This document shows positions 19,939-28,580 of a stretch of 49,450 nt of DNA, piece after piece. Below the pieces are notes generated by a model, which had not been told where the DNA came from, searched no databases, and saw nothing but the letters and a program-made list of their open reading frames with translations. How positions within the stretch are numbered: the stretch's first letter is position 1; each line of letters opens with the position of its first letter. Origin of the DNA: Vreelandella hamiltonii (lineage in GTDB: Bacteria > Pseudomonadota > Gammaproteobacteria > Pseudomonadales > Halomonadaceae); assembly GCF_014651775.1 (NCBI RefSeq), contig NZ_BMXN01000024.1, forward strand, positions 328 through 49,777, read 5' to 3'. The translations under genes and the position numbers were made by a program.

Positions 19939-21600
19939 ATGGCGCAATACGTATTCACCATGAATCGGGTTGGCAAAGTCGTGCCTCCCAAGAAGCAAAT
20001 TCTCAAGGATATCTCGCTGTCGTTTTTCCCGGGGGCCAAGATTGGCGTACTGGGCTTGAACGGCGCCGGTAAATCCACGCTGCTGCGCATCATGGCCGGT
20101 GTCGATAAAGAGTTTGAAGGTGAAGCTCGTCCGATGCCCGGCATCAACGTGGGCTACTTGCCCCAAGAGCCGCAGTTGGACGACGAGAAAAACGTCCGGG
20201 ATACCGTCGAGGAAGCGCTGGGTGCCCTCAAGGAAGCTCAGCAGAAACTGGATGCCGTGTACGCCGCGTACGCAGAACCGGATGCAGACTTCGATGCCCT
20301 CGCCAGCGAACAGGCGCGGCTCGAAAACATCATCGAAGCCGCCGACGCCCATAACATCGAGCGTAAGCTGGAAGTGGCCGCCGAAGCGCTGCGTCTGCCG
20401 CCCTGGGACGCCAAGGTAGGTAACCTTTCCGGAGGTGAGCGCCGCCGTGTTGCCCTCTGTCGCCTGCTGCTGTCCAGCCCGGACATGCTGCTGCTGGACG
20501 AGCCTACCAACCACCTGGATGCGGAATCGGTGGCCTGGCTGGAGCGCTTCCTGCACGACTACAACGGCACCGTCGTGGCCATCACTCACGACCGTTACTT
20601 CCTGGACAACGTGGCAGGCTGGATTCTCGAGCTGGACCGCGGCCAGGGTATCCCCTTCGAGGGCAACTACTCGCAGTGGCTGGAGCAGAAAGAGCAGCGC
20701 CTGACCCAGGAAGCCAAGCAGGAAGCCTCGCGCCAGAAGGCCATCAAGCAGGAGCTGGAGTGGGTACGCAGCAACGCCAAAGGCCGTCAGACCAAAAGCA
20801 AGGCACGTCTCAATCGCTTTGAAGAGATGCAGTCCGGCGACTACCAGAAGCGCAACGAAACCAACGAAATCTACATTCCGCCTGGCCCGCGCCTGGGTGA
20901 CAAGGTCATCGAATTCCACAACGTCACCAAGCGTTTCGATGACAAGCTGCTCTACCAGGACCTCTCCTTCACCATTCCCCAGGGTGCCATTGTCGGCATC
21001 GTCGGCGGTAACGGCGCGGGTAAATCGACGCTGTTCAAGCTGGTCACCGGCAAGGAGCAACCGGATGCGGGCGACGTGGTAATCGGTGAAACCGTGGATA
21101 TCGCCTACGTCGAGCAGTTGCGCGATGCGCTGGATGACAAGCAGACGGTCTGGGAAGCGGTATCCGACGGCCAGGACATTCTCAACATCAACGGCTATGA
21201 AGTCTCTTCGCGTGCCTACGTGGGTCGCTTCAACTTCAAGGGCAACGACCAGCAGAAGCGCCTGGATGAGCTATCGGGCGGTGAGCGCGGGCGCCTGCAG
21301 CTGGCGCAAACCCTCAAGCAGGGTGCCAACGTATTGCTGCTGGACGAACCATCCAACGACCTGGACATCGAGACGCTGCGCGCCCTGGAAGAAGCGCTGC
21401 TGGCCTTCCCCGGCTGCGCCATGGTGATCTCCCACGACCGTTGGTTCCTGGATCGTATCGCCACGCACATCCTGGCCTTCGAGGGCGACTCGGAAGTGGT
21501 GTTCTTCGACGGCAATTACACGGAATACGAAGAAGATCACAAGAAACGAGTCGGCAACGACACGCCGAAGCGCATGAAGTACAAGCGCATCGACGCCTGA
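19939..21600 (+). CDS. ettA: Energy-dependent translational throttle protein EttA (ABC-F ATPase)
   Basis: Ribosome-associated ABC-F protein of 553 residues that binds the E site and gates the first steps of translation elongation according to the ATP/ADP ratio. Two ATPase domains: first Walker A GLNGAGKS near residue 40, signature LSGGERRRVALC, DEPTNHLD. Second Walker A GGNGAGKS near 357, signature LSGGERGRLQLA, DEPSNDLD. Between them is the P-site tRNA-interaction linker rich in Lys/Arg (AKGRQTKSKARLNRFEEM). No membrane segments. Length matches EttA (about 555). Flanked on both sides by REP-like repeats. Confidence 0.97.
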   Translation: MAQYVFTMNRVGKVVPPKKQILKDISLSFFPGAKIGVLGLNGAGKSTLLRIMAGVDKEFEGEARPMPGINVGYLPQEPQLDDEKNVRDTVEEALGALKEAQQKLDAVYAAYAEPDADFDALASEQARLENIIEAADAHNIERKLEVAAEALRLPPWDAKVGNLSGGERRRVALCRLLLSSPDMLLLDEPTNHLDAESVAWLERFLHDYNGTVVAITHDRYFLDNVAGWILELDRGQGIPFEGNYSQWLEQKEQRLTQEAKQEASRQKAIKQELEWVRSNAKGRQTKSKARLNRFEEMQSGDYQKRNETNEIYIPPGPRLGDKVIEFHNVTKRFDDKLLYQDLSFTIPQGAIVGIVGGNGAGKSTLFKLVTGKEQPDAGDVVIGETVDIAYVEQLRDALDDKQTVWEAVSDGQDILNINGYEVSSRAYVGRFNFKGNDQQKRLDELSGGERGRLQLAQTLKQGANVLLLDEPSNDLDIETLRALEEALLAFPGCAMVISHDRWFLDRIATHILAFEGDSEVVFFDGNYTEYEEDHKKRVGNDTPKRMKYKRIDA

Positions 21601-21613
21601 CCGCAGGCGCCTT

Positions 21614-21741
21614 TCGCCCGCTAAAGCGACCTCCCACCAGTGCCTTTCAGGGCGGGTGTGGGAGGGAGCTTCAGCTCGCGATGGCTGACTTTGCCAGGGC
21701 GCATGACGGCGCCCTTAGCCCGCCAAAGCGAGCCTCCCGCG
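21614..21741. repeat. REP-like repeat cluster downstream of ettA
   Basis: GTGTGGGAGGGAGCTTCAGC (from 21656) runs on into TCGCGATGG and is the same element as the inverted copy at 19693. Two further relatives with the sense CGCTAAAGCGACCTCCCACC (about 21618) and GCCAAAGCGAGCCTCCCGCG (about 21722) flank it, giving head-to-tail pairs as in REP doublets. They occupy the 147-bp gap between the convergent ettA and hinT and may act as a bidirectional mRNA end. Confidence 0.65.
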
Positions 21742-21747
21742 TTAGAC

Positions 21748-22089
21748 TTAGCCTGCAGGCCAAGTGAACTGACGCCCGCCCATCAGGTGCATATGGATGT
21801 GGTAGACCGTCTGCCCGCCCATTTCGTTACAGTTCATGACCACCCGATAGCCGTCCTCGGCAAACCCCTGCTGTTTGGCCAACTGGGCAGCGGTATATTG
21901 CAAACGGCCGATCACCGGCAGGTCGTCAGGCGCAATGTCATTGAGCGTGGCAATGTGCTTTTTAGGGATGATGAGCTGATGCGTAGGCGCCTGAGGGCTA
22001 ATATCGTTAAAGGCAAGCACATGCTCGTCTTCGAAGACGATATCCGCAGGAATCTCGCGGTTGATGATTTTACAAAACAGGCACTCCAT
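21748..22089 (-). CDS. hinT: HIT-family purine nucleoside phosphoramidase (HinT)
   Basis: Cytoplasmic histidine-triad hydrolase of about 113 residues that cleaves AMP-N phosphoramidates such as lysyl-AMP. The catalytic triad motif is HIHMH near the C-terminus, and the N-terminal zinc-like MECLFCKII is typical. Start chosen at ATG 22089, with AAGGAGG 6-7 nt upstream. The in-frame start 33 nt earlier has no ribosome site. Convergent with ettA. Confidence 0.93.
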   Translation of the reverse strand: MECLFCKIINREIPADIVFEDEHVLAFNDISPQAPTHQLIIPKKHIATLNDIAPDDLPVIGRLQYTAAQLAKQQGFAEDGYRVVMNCNEMGGQTVYHIHMHLMGGRQFTWPAG

Positions 22090-22141
22090 CGCAGCCTCCT
22101 TGGTGTGGCGCGTTATTGTCAAAAGAGCTGGCTAAACGCGC

Positions 22142-23014
22142 CTATCGGAAACGGCGCTGAGCCAGCAGATGGCGAACCAACGGGGCGAGGATCAACTCCA
22201 TCGCCAACGACATGCGTGCACCGGGCACCACCAGCGTGTGGGGCCGCGTCATGAACGCATCCTTGATCATGGCCAGCAGCCAGGGGAAATCCACGGTCGA
22301 GGGGTCGCGAAAGCGAATCACCACGAAAGACTCGGCATCGGTCGGGATATCCTGCACCTCGAAGGGGTTGGAGGTGTCGACGGTAGGCACGCGCTGAAAG
22401 TTGATATGGGTACGCGAAAACTGCGGCTGGATATAGCGCACGTAATCGTCCATGCGCCCCAAAATGGTGTCGATGACCGCTTCCTGTGAGTAGCCACGCA
22501 GCTTGGTGTCACGATCGATCTTCTGAATCCACTCCAGGTTCATGGTCGGCGCAACGCCCACCAGCAAATCCACGTGCCGGGCAATGTCGTACTCCTGAGT
22601 CACCAACCCGCCGTGCAGCCCTTCATAAAACAGCAGGTCGGTGCCACAGGGCAGTGCCTGCCATTCGGTAAAGGTGCCCACTCGGTAACCGGCTTCGATC
22701 TTCTGCTTGTCCTCTGCATGGATGTAGTGCCGATAGGTGCCAGTGCCATGTTCACCGTACTCGACGAACAGGCTTTCCAGACGATCCAGCAAGTTGGCCT
22801 CGACGGCAAAGTGAGAAAGCTCATCCTTGCGCTCGGGCTCTTCGCGGAAGATGCGCTTGAGGTCATCGCGGGTATAGCGATGGAAGGCATCGCCATCCAC
22901 CATGGCCGCGTGGACGTCTTCTCTCAGGAACATGCGCTCGAAGCTGCGGCGCACCGTCGTGGTGCCAGCCCCGGAGGAGCCGGTGACGGCAATGATGGGG
23001 TACTCTCGGGACAT
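22142..23014 (-). CDS. prkB: Phosphoribulokinase (PrkB-like)
   Basis: P-loop kinase of 290 residues that would phosphorylate ribulose 5-phosphate. Walker A GSSGAGTT at residues 12-19, catalytic Asp in the VDGDAFHRY segment, and the EGLHGG motif near 130 are all present. The length and sequence fit the heterotroph PrkB type found in E. coli and other non-autotrophs. No RuBisCO genes are in the window. The ATG overlaps the thioesterase stop (ATGA), so both are made together. Its physiological role in such bacteria is unclear. Confidence 0.92.
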   Translation of the reverse strand: MSREYPIIAVTGSSGAGTTTVRRSFERMFLREDVHAAMVDGDAFHRYTRDDLKRIFREEPERKDELSHFAVEANLLDRLESLFVEYGEHGTGTYRHYIHAEDKQKIEAGYRVGTFTEWQALPCGTDLLFYEGLHGGLVTQEYDIARHVDLLVGVAPTMNLEWIQKIDRDTKLRGYSQEAVIDTILGRMDDYVRYIQPQFSRTHINFQRVPTVDTSNPFEVQDIPTDAESFVVIRFRDPSTVDFPWLLAMIKDAFMTRPHTLVVPGARMSLAMELILAPLVRHLLAQRRFR

Positions 23015-23454
23015 CAGCTCCCCCTTGCCTCGGCGAGTGTCTGCTTCACCGCGTCAGGAATGGGCACCGGCTTGCCAGCCCCCAGATCCAGCAGCAGCTT
23101 GTTGATTCGGGCCGTGGCGACCACGGTCTCGCTGCCTTCCTTCAAGACACGCTGATAGACGGTCAATGCCTTGCCCTGAGGTTCAGGCACCGCCGTCTCG
23201 ATAACCAGCACCTCCGGGAAGCGCGCTTCCTGCTGATACTGTATCGCCAGGTCCACCACGACGCTGGGATAGCCACCCATGTCCCACTCGGGCAAGTGCA
23301 GGCTACCCAGTGCTTGTGCCCTGGCTTCATGCAGCAGCGACACCAGGGCATCATGCCCCAGGTGGCGGCCGTAGTTCATGTCGGTCACCCGCACCGAGAG
23401 GGTATGGCGGTGGATCACCGCGTCTGCGGGAAATTCGATAGCAACGCGTTCCAT
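23014..23454 (-). CDS. Hotdog-fold acyl-CoA thioesterase (4HBT family)
   Basis: Protein of 146 residues with a single hotdog domain. MNYGRHLGHDALVSLLHEAR is the long central helix and active-site region of the 4-hydroxybenzoyl-CoA thioesterase family, and the following SVVVDLAIQYQQEARFPEVL strands fit the beta-sheet. Likely hydrolyses an acyl-CoA. The substrate is unknown. It is upstream of and overlaps prkB by 4 bp. A Shine-Dalgarno AGGAGAG precedes the ATG. Confidence 0.85.
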   Translation of the reverse strand: MERVAIEFPADAVIHRHTLSVRVTDMNYGRHLGHDALVSLLHEARAQALGSLHLPEWDMGGYPSVVVDLAIQYQQEARFPEVLVIETAVPEPQGKALTVYQRVLKEGSETVVATARINKLLLDLGAGKPVPIPDAVKQTLAEARGS

Positions 23455-23488
23455 GACGGCTCTCCTGCTTGGGTGACGAAAGGGGTCG

Positions 23489-24781
23489 TTAGTGATTCAC
23501 TTCCCGGGCAATGGCGCGGAAGGCGATGTCACGGCGGAACTCGGCACCTTCCCACTGGATGGCCTTGACCCCCTGATAGGCCTGCTGCTGAGCAGCCGAT
23601 ACGCTGTCGCCCAGCGCCGTGACACACAGCACGCGCCCCCCGGCCGTGGCGATTTCGCCTTCATCGGTCAGGGCAGTGCCGGCGTGGAACACCTTGCACT
23701 GGGCCTGCTCGGCATCGGTCAGACCGTGAATCACATCGCCTTTGCGATAGCTGCCGGGATAACCGCCCGCCGCCATGACCACGCCCACCGCCGCACGACT
23801 GTCCCATTCACACTGCTTGCCTGCCAGCTCGCCTTTGGCACCTGCCAGACAAAGCTCCGCCAGATCCGACACCAGACGCATCATGATGGGCTGGGTTTCC
23901 GGGTCACCAAAGCGGCAGTTGTATTCGATCACTTTGGGTTGGCCCGCAGCATCGATCATCAAACCGGCATACAAGAAGCCCGTGTACGCATTGCCCTCTT
24001 CAGCCATGCCTCGTACGGTAGGCAGGATCACCTGCTCCATGATGCGGGCATCCACCTCGGGCGTGACCACAGGCGCCGGTGAGTAAGCCCCCATGCCGCC
24101 GGTATTGGGGCCGGTATCACCATCGTAGGCACGCTTGTGATCCTGGCTGGTGGCCATGGGGACGACATGTTCACCGTCGACCATGACAATGAAGCTGGCT
24201 TCTTCGCCGTCCAGAAACTCTTCGATGACGACCCGGGCACCGGCATCGCCAAAGGCGTTGGCTTCCAGCATATCGCGAATGGCGGCTTCGGCTTCGGCTT
24301 CGCTCATGGCCACGATCACGCCCTTGCCGGCGGCCAGGCCATCGGCCTTGATGACGATGGGCGCGCCCATGCGGGCCAGGTAGTCAAGCGCTGGCTCGAC
24401 CGCCGTGAAGGTCTGGTAGTCGGCGGTGGGAATGGCGTGGCGGGCCAGGAAGTCCTTGGTGAAGGACTTGGAGCCTTCCAACTGAGCAGCCCCCTGGGTA
24501 GGGCCAAAGATGGTCAGGCCCGCTGCCTGAAATTGATCGACCACCCCTTCCACCAGCGGCGCTTCCGGGCCAACGACCGTCAGGGCGATCTGCTCTTGCT
24601 GAGCAAACGCCACCAGTGCCGGCAGGTCGGTTGCGGCTATGGCCACATTGCTCAGCTTGGGCTCCGTGGCCGTGCCTGCATTACCAGGCGCTACGAACAC
24701 CTGCTCGACCTGGGGGGATTGGGCAAGCTTCCAGGCAAGGGCATGTTCACGGCCACCGCCACCGATCATCAAAACTTTCAT
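23489..24781 (-). CDS. purD: Phosphoribosylamine-glycine ligase
   Basis: Second step of de novo purine synthesis: joins phosphoribosylamine and glycine with ATP. 430 residues. N-terminal MKVLMIGGGGREHALAWKLA, ATP-grasp core with GLAAGKGVIVA (about 144-154), EEFLDGEEASFIVMVDG, and the family signature YNCRFGDPETQ near 285. Start at ATG 24781 with AAGGAT 6 nt upstream. It stands alone here. In many gammaproteobacteria it follows purH, which is absent. Confidence 0.97.
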   Translation of the reverse strand: MKVLMIGGGGREHALAWKLAQSPQVEQVFVAPGNAGTATEPKLSNVAIAATDLPALVAFAQQEQIALTVVGPEAPLVEGVVDQFQAAGLTIFGPTQGAAQLEGSKSFTKDFLARHAIPTADYQTFTAVEPALDYLARMGAPIVIKADGLAAGKGVIVAMSEAEAEAAIRDMLEANAFGDAGARVVIEEFLDGEEASFIVMVDGEHVVPMATSQDHKRAYDGDTGPNTGGMGAYSPAPVVTPEVDARIMEQVILPTVRGMAEEGNAYTGFLYAGLMIDAAGQPKVIEYNCRFGDPETQPIMMRLVSDLAELCLAGAKGELAGKQCEWDSRAAVGVVMAAGGYPGSYRKGDVIHGLTDAEQAQCKVFHAGTALTDEGEIATAGGRVLCVTALGDSVSAAQQQAYQGVKAIQWEGAEFRRDIAFRAIAREVNH

Positions 24782-24885
24782 GGGTATCCTTCTCAAAACA
24801 GGAGAGCATCGATGGGCGCATTATGCCATAACGCAGCCGCTAGCGGGGCGCCAAGCGCTGTCTTAAACCCAGCGCTGTTGTGAAG

Positions 24886-25350
24886 CTAAGGCTTGCCATC
24901 CGTTGGGTCGTCGTCTTCCTTGGTGGAAGGCTGGTTGAGCGTGTTCTGCCAAAAGCGCATGTTCTCCTCGGCCAGTTCACGCATGAACTCCATGGGCGTA
25001 TGCCGCATGGCCTGCTGCCACTGGCTCTGGAGGCGCTTCTGCTGCTCCAGCATCAGCTGGGTGCCCTGTTCCAGATAGCGCGCCAGAGGCAGCGGTGACG
25101 ACATGTCATACACGCGAATCAACTGGGCCAGCAGGTCGTTGGAGAACACTTCCGCTTCACTATCGGCCTGCTCCTGTTCGATAATGATCGACAGTAGAAT
25201 CGTGCGCGTGAGGTCTTCGCCACTTTTGGCATCTTCGACACGAAAAGGCTCTTCGTCGATGATCAGACGGCGCAAATCTTCCAGCGTCACGTAGCGGCTT
25301 TGTTGTGTGTCGTACAACCTGCGGTTGGCATATTTACGAATGACGCGCAC
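24886..25350 (-). CDS. phaR: Polyhydroxyalkanoate synthesis repressor PhaR
   Basis: Regulator of PHA granule formation: binds DNA and PHA and represses phasin genes. 154 residues. The N-terminal PHB_acc_N domain starts with the typical MRVIRKYANRRLYDTQQSRYVTLEDL and is followed by two PHB_acc repeats (TRTILLSIIIEQEQ..., LLAQLIRVYDMS) and a Gln-rich helical tail. It indicates that the organism makes PHA, common in Halomonas. Divergent from rsmE. Confidence 0.95.
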   Translation of the reverse strand: MRVIRKYANRRLYDTQQSRYVTLEDLRRLIIDEEPFRVEDAKSGEDLTRTILLSIIIEQEQADSEAEVFSNDLLAQLIRVYDMSSPLPLARYLEQGTQLMLEQQKRLQSQWQQAMRHTPMEFMRELAEENMRFWQNTLNQPSTKEDDDPTDGKP

Positions 25351-25485
25351 AGCGTATCTCCTTAAACGCGATAAAGGCTTTTGTCGCCATGGCTGCTATT
25401 GTGCCTGCAACACACGCCCATGCAAGCCAGCTTAACGGATTAGTGCCGCGATGCGCGGCCTGCCCACGACTAATAGACGACCATC

Positions 25486-26196
25486 ATGAATCTGATTTTG
25501 CTCGACCCCAGTGAGGTGAACGGCCAACGAGCCCACCTGACCGACACCCGCCGCCTGACGCATCTGCGCGACGTACATCGCGCCCAGCCGGGGGACCAAC
25601 TGAGCGTGGGCGTTCAGGGAGGCAACATGGGCAAGGCCGAGCTGGTCGAGCTGAGCGACAGCGTTGCCACCTTCCACCTGGGCCCGCTGGAAACGCCTCC
25701 ACCGCCCCCGCTACCGGTGCATCTGGTGCTGGCCTTGCCGCGCCCGCGCATGCTGGCCCGCACGCTGGAACATGTCACTGCGCTAGGCGTGAAACAGATT
25801 ACCCTACTGCACACCCAGCGTGTGGAGAAAAGCTACTGGCAATCGCCGGAGCTACGCCCAGAAAAGGTGCACCAGCATCTCCTGCTCGGGTTGGAGCAGG
25901 CACGCGACACGCAGCTCCCGCAGGTCACGCTGTGCAAGGGCTTTCGCCCTTTTCTGGAAGATCGCCTGAACGGCGTACTACACGAGCGACGGGGGCTCGT
26001 TGCTCACCCCGGCATGCCCGACGCCTGCCCACGCGGCATCGACGAGCCCTGTGCACTTTTCGTGGGGCCAGAGGGTGGTTTTATCGAATGGGAAGTCGAG
26101 CAACTGCTGGCAACAGGATGCGAGGGCATGCACCTGGGCCCGCGCATCCTGAGAGTAGAAACCGCCGTGACGGCGCTGCTGGCACGGCTGTTCTGA
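25486..26196 (+). CDS. rsmE: 16S rRNA (uracil(1498)-N(3))-methyltransferase
   Basis: SPOUT-class enzyme that methylates U1498 of 16S rRNA in assembled 30S subunits, using S-adenosylmethionine. 236 residues. The N-terminal PUA-like RNA-binding part is about 1-75. The C-terminal trefoil-knot motifs are VGPEGGF and LGPRILRVETA. Normal length. Stop at 26196, convergent with the zinc-protease-like gene 14 bp away. Confidence 0.96.
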   Translation: MNLILLDPSEVNGQRAHLTDTRRLTHLRDVHRAQPGDQLSVGVQGGNMGKAELVELSDSVATFHLGPLETPPPPPLPVHLVLALPRPRMLARTLEHVTALGVKQITLLHTQRVEKSYWQSPELRPEKVHQHLLLGLEQARDTQLPQVTLCKGFRPFLEDRLNGVLHERRGLVAHPGMPDACPRGIDEPCALFVGPEGGFIEWEVEQLLATGCEGMHLGPRILRVETAVTALLARLF

Positions 26197-26209
26197 CTCA
26201 CCCTATTGA

Positions 26210-26764
26210 TCAGGTTTGATCGTCTTCGGGGTCGTGGGGAACGTACTCGGCATTCTCCCCACACTCCGGTGTCTGCAGGAACGTTCTGCGCACATCCAGC
26301 AATCCAAGGTGGCTGATCGTGCGACGCCCCAGCAGCAGCGGGTAAATCATTTCTTCACGGTCGCGCAGGCTGAACTGCTCTTCATAGATGGTGTCGCCCA
26401 TGCACACATCCATCAGCACCACGGGGCGTTCATCGCGCCCACCGGCGCCGCGCACGGTTTGCTCACGATAAAGCGGACGTTCGATTTCGTCGCTGAAGGT
26501 CTCACCGCTAGCCTGGTCCTCAAGCTTTAAGCGAAAGCGCACCCAGTCTTCGCCATCCTTCTCGAAAATCTCGATGTCACGGGCGTCCAGCGACGAGGTC
26601 AGCGCACCGCTGTCCAGTTTGGCCTTGACGCCAATGCCCCAAGGCTCGATGAACGCATTCTCCACCCAGCCGAACACCTTGTCCTCAGCCTGTACGCTGG
26701 CACTCGCCATCAGCACACTCGCCAGAGCCGTCATGCCCATGGCCTTTCGCAGTCTATTCACCAT
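26210..26764 (-). CDS. Putative ATP-dependent zinc protease family protein (RimK-associated aspartyl-protease-like), exported
   Basis: Protein of 184 residues with a signal peptide (AMGMTALASVLMASASVQA). The retropepsin-like core shows FGWVENAFIEPWGIGVKAKLDSGALTSSL, with the DSGA catalytic-type motif, and LLGRRTISHLGLLDVRRTFL. It matches the family usually named ATP-dependent zinc protease (COG4067), often next to rimK. The name is historical and activity has not been shown for most members. Exported rather than cytoplasmic, so perhaps an envelope protein. Confidence 0.85.
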   Translation of the reverse strand: MVNRLRKAMGMTALASVLMASASVQAEDKVFGWVENAFIEPWGIGVKAKLDSGALTSSLDARDIEIFEKDGEDWVRFRLKLEDQASGETFSDEIERPLYREQTVRGAGGRDERPVVLMDVCMGDTIYEEQFSLRDREEMIYPLLLGRRTISHLGLLDVRRTFLQTPECGENAEYVPHDPEDDQT

Positions 26765-26805
26765 CGCAACGCATCCTTGATAGTTGGATTAAAGGGGTAA
26801 TGGAA

Positions 26806-28062
26806 TTATGGCAGTCGCTCGAGCAGCGATTGAGTGGCAAAGCCATCTGGCACCAGCCCTTGATCACGTTGGAAGGCTCGCACACCTGCCTGGGTATTGG
26901 GTCCCATGATGCCATCGGCGGTGCCCACCGAATAACCGGCGTTGTTCAACCGCTGTTGCAGCGTTCTGACATCGTCGCGCGACAAAGGTGCCTCATGAGT
27001 GGGCCAGGACTGAGTAATGCCCTGACGCCCGGCAATGGCATCGGCCAATGTCGCCACCGCCAACGCATAGCTGGTCGCATTGTTGTAGCGCAAAATGGCA
27101 CGGAAGTTGGGGCCTACGATGAATGCTGGGCCACTGGCGCCTGCTGGCACGATGACGGCAGCGCTATCGAAAGCAGGCAAATCGCCATTCACTGCTCGTA
27201 CGCCCTGCGCGGCCCATTGGGCCGAGCTCAAACGCTCGGTTTGCGAGTAGTCGAACGCATCAGGCAGCACCACTTCGGCTCCCCAGGGCTGGCCTGCTTG
27301 CCAACCGGCGCGGGCCAGGTAGTTGGCCGTCGAGGCCATGACATCGGGAATACTGCCCCAGATGTCACGCCGTCCATCGTTGTCGCCGTCCACCGCATAG
27401 GCTTCGAAGCTGCTGGGGATGAACTGAGTATGCCCCATGGCCCCGGCCCAGGAGCCGCGCATCTCATCGGCGGCGATATCTCCCTGATCGATGATACGCA
27501 GCGCTGCCAGAAGCTCTCCGCGGGCAAAATCACGGCGACGGCCGTCGTAGGCCAGGGTGGCGAGTGACTCCAGCGTCGAAAAGTCACCAAAGTTGCTGCC
27601 GTAATTACTCTCGACACCCCAGATAGCAACGATGATTTCGGCAGGCACCCCATAGCGCTGCTGCATCTGTTGAGCAGTATCGCGATGCTGGGCATACTTT
27701 TCACGACCATTGGCAATGCGCGTACTGGACACTGCGCTATCGAGGTATTGCCAGATGGGCCTGACGAACTCGGGCTGATAACGATCCAGCTCGATCACGC
27801 GCTCGCGATAACGCACACCGTCCAGCGCTTTGGCCAGAGTAGCTTCACTGATCCCTTGATTGGCGGCGTAACGGCGGAAATCACTCAGCCACTGGTTGAA
27901 GCTGGCATATTGAACCTGCTCGGCGGCCCTCGCATCGACTTCGGTCATCAGTTGAGGGCTGGCTTGGGCAGATTGCCCCCCCAAAGCCAGCATCGTTGCC
28001 AGTATCAAGGCTGGCTTGAAGGTGGGCGCGAAAGCGGGTGATGCTTGGGATTTCAATAACAT
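26806..28062 (-). CDS. mltB: Lytic murein transglycosylase B with peptidoglycan-binding domain
   Basis: Periplasmic enzyme of 418 residues that cleaves the MurNAc-GlcNAc bond with formation of 1,6-anhydroMurNAc. N-terminal signal peptide (ALILATMLALGGQSAQA). The SLT_2 domain, about 50-345, has catalytic Glu in WGVESNYGSNFG and the GAMGHTQFIPSSF motif. C-terminal PG_binding_1 domain (about 355-418, RTLQQRLNNAGYSVG, GPNTQAGVRAFQRDQGL). No lipobox Cys, so a soluble MltB/SltB type. Confidence 0.94.
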   Translation of the reverse strand: MLLKSQASPAFAPTFKPALILATMLALGGQSAQASPQLMTEVDARAAEQVQYASFNQWLSDFRRYAANQGISEATLAKALDGVRYRERVIELDRYQPEFVRPIWQYLDSAVSSTRIANGREKYAQHRDTAQQMQQRYGVPAEIIVAIWGVESNYGSNFGDFSTLESLATLAYDGRRRDFARGELLAALRIIDQGDIAADEMRGSWAGAMGHTQFIPSSFEAYAVDGDNDGRRDIWGSIPDVMASTANYLARAGWQAGQPWGAEVVLPDAFDYSQTERLSSAQWAAQGVRAVNGDLPAFDSAAVIVPAGASGPAFIVGPNFRAILRYNNATSYALAVATLADAIAGRQGITQSWPTHEAPLSRDDVRTLQQRLNNAGYSVGTADGIMGPNTQAGVRAFQRDQGLVPDGFATQSLLERLP

Positions 28063-28129
28063 GTCATCGTCTCATGGCTGTCCTTGGCGTGGCTGTGATA
28101 ATGGCTCAGAAACGGGTCTGATACCAGCC

Positions 28130-28564
28130 TCAGGCCATGAGCCGCCACAGCACCACCAGGTGGGCAGCCCCCACGATACCGGTCAGCACACAGCGTAACC
28201 CTGTGTACCAGCGAGGAAATCCTTCACGGCCATCGCGGCTGACATCGTAAAGACCAATGAGCACAAAGCCTGCCAACAGCACCCATAGCCCCGTCACCAC
28301 ATCGAACATCAGCGCAGGCCAGGCGATCAGGCTAGGCACCATGGCCAGTAGCAGGCGCCTGCCGTTACCCAGCCGCGAGACCTGCAGCGCACTGCCCCAA
28401 TGAACGCCACCCAGAAACGACAGAATCACCGCACTGTAGTAAGTAAACCCGTAAATCGCCGTGACCTGCCAGGCGGTAGGCGCCCACCATGCTGCGCCAC
28501 TCGCCGCAATGAACGGGATCAGCCCGGCCAGACCCAAGCCCCATGCCAATCGACATTCGTTCAT
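28130..28564 (-). CDS. DUF3429 family membrane protein
   Basis: Inner-membrane protein of about 144 residues with four or five hydrophobic helices. TYYSAVILSFLGGVHWG is the conserved DUF3429 core. Function unknown. ATG 28564 has AGGA 6 nt upstream. An ATG at 28588, inside the end of the cryptochrome gene and behind GAGGAG, is also possible. It follows the cryptochrome gene closely, a linkage that suggests co-expression. Confidence 0.85.
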   Translation of the reverse strand: MNECRLAWGLGLAGLIPFIAASGAAWWAPTAWQVTAIYGFTYYSAVILSFLGGVHWGSALQVSRLGNGRRLLLAMVPSLIAWPALMFDVVTGLWVLLAGFVLIGLYDVSRDGREGFPRWYTGLRCVLTGIVGAAHLVVLWRLMA

Positions 28565-28580
28565 GACGCGTCCTGCTTCC

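Noticed and set aside
19879..21060. 393-codon frame opposite ettA
   Set aside because: Antisense shadow. The plus-strand frame is an unmistakable EttA.
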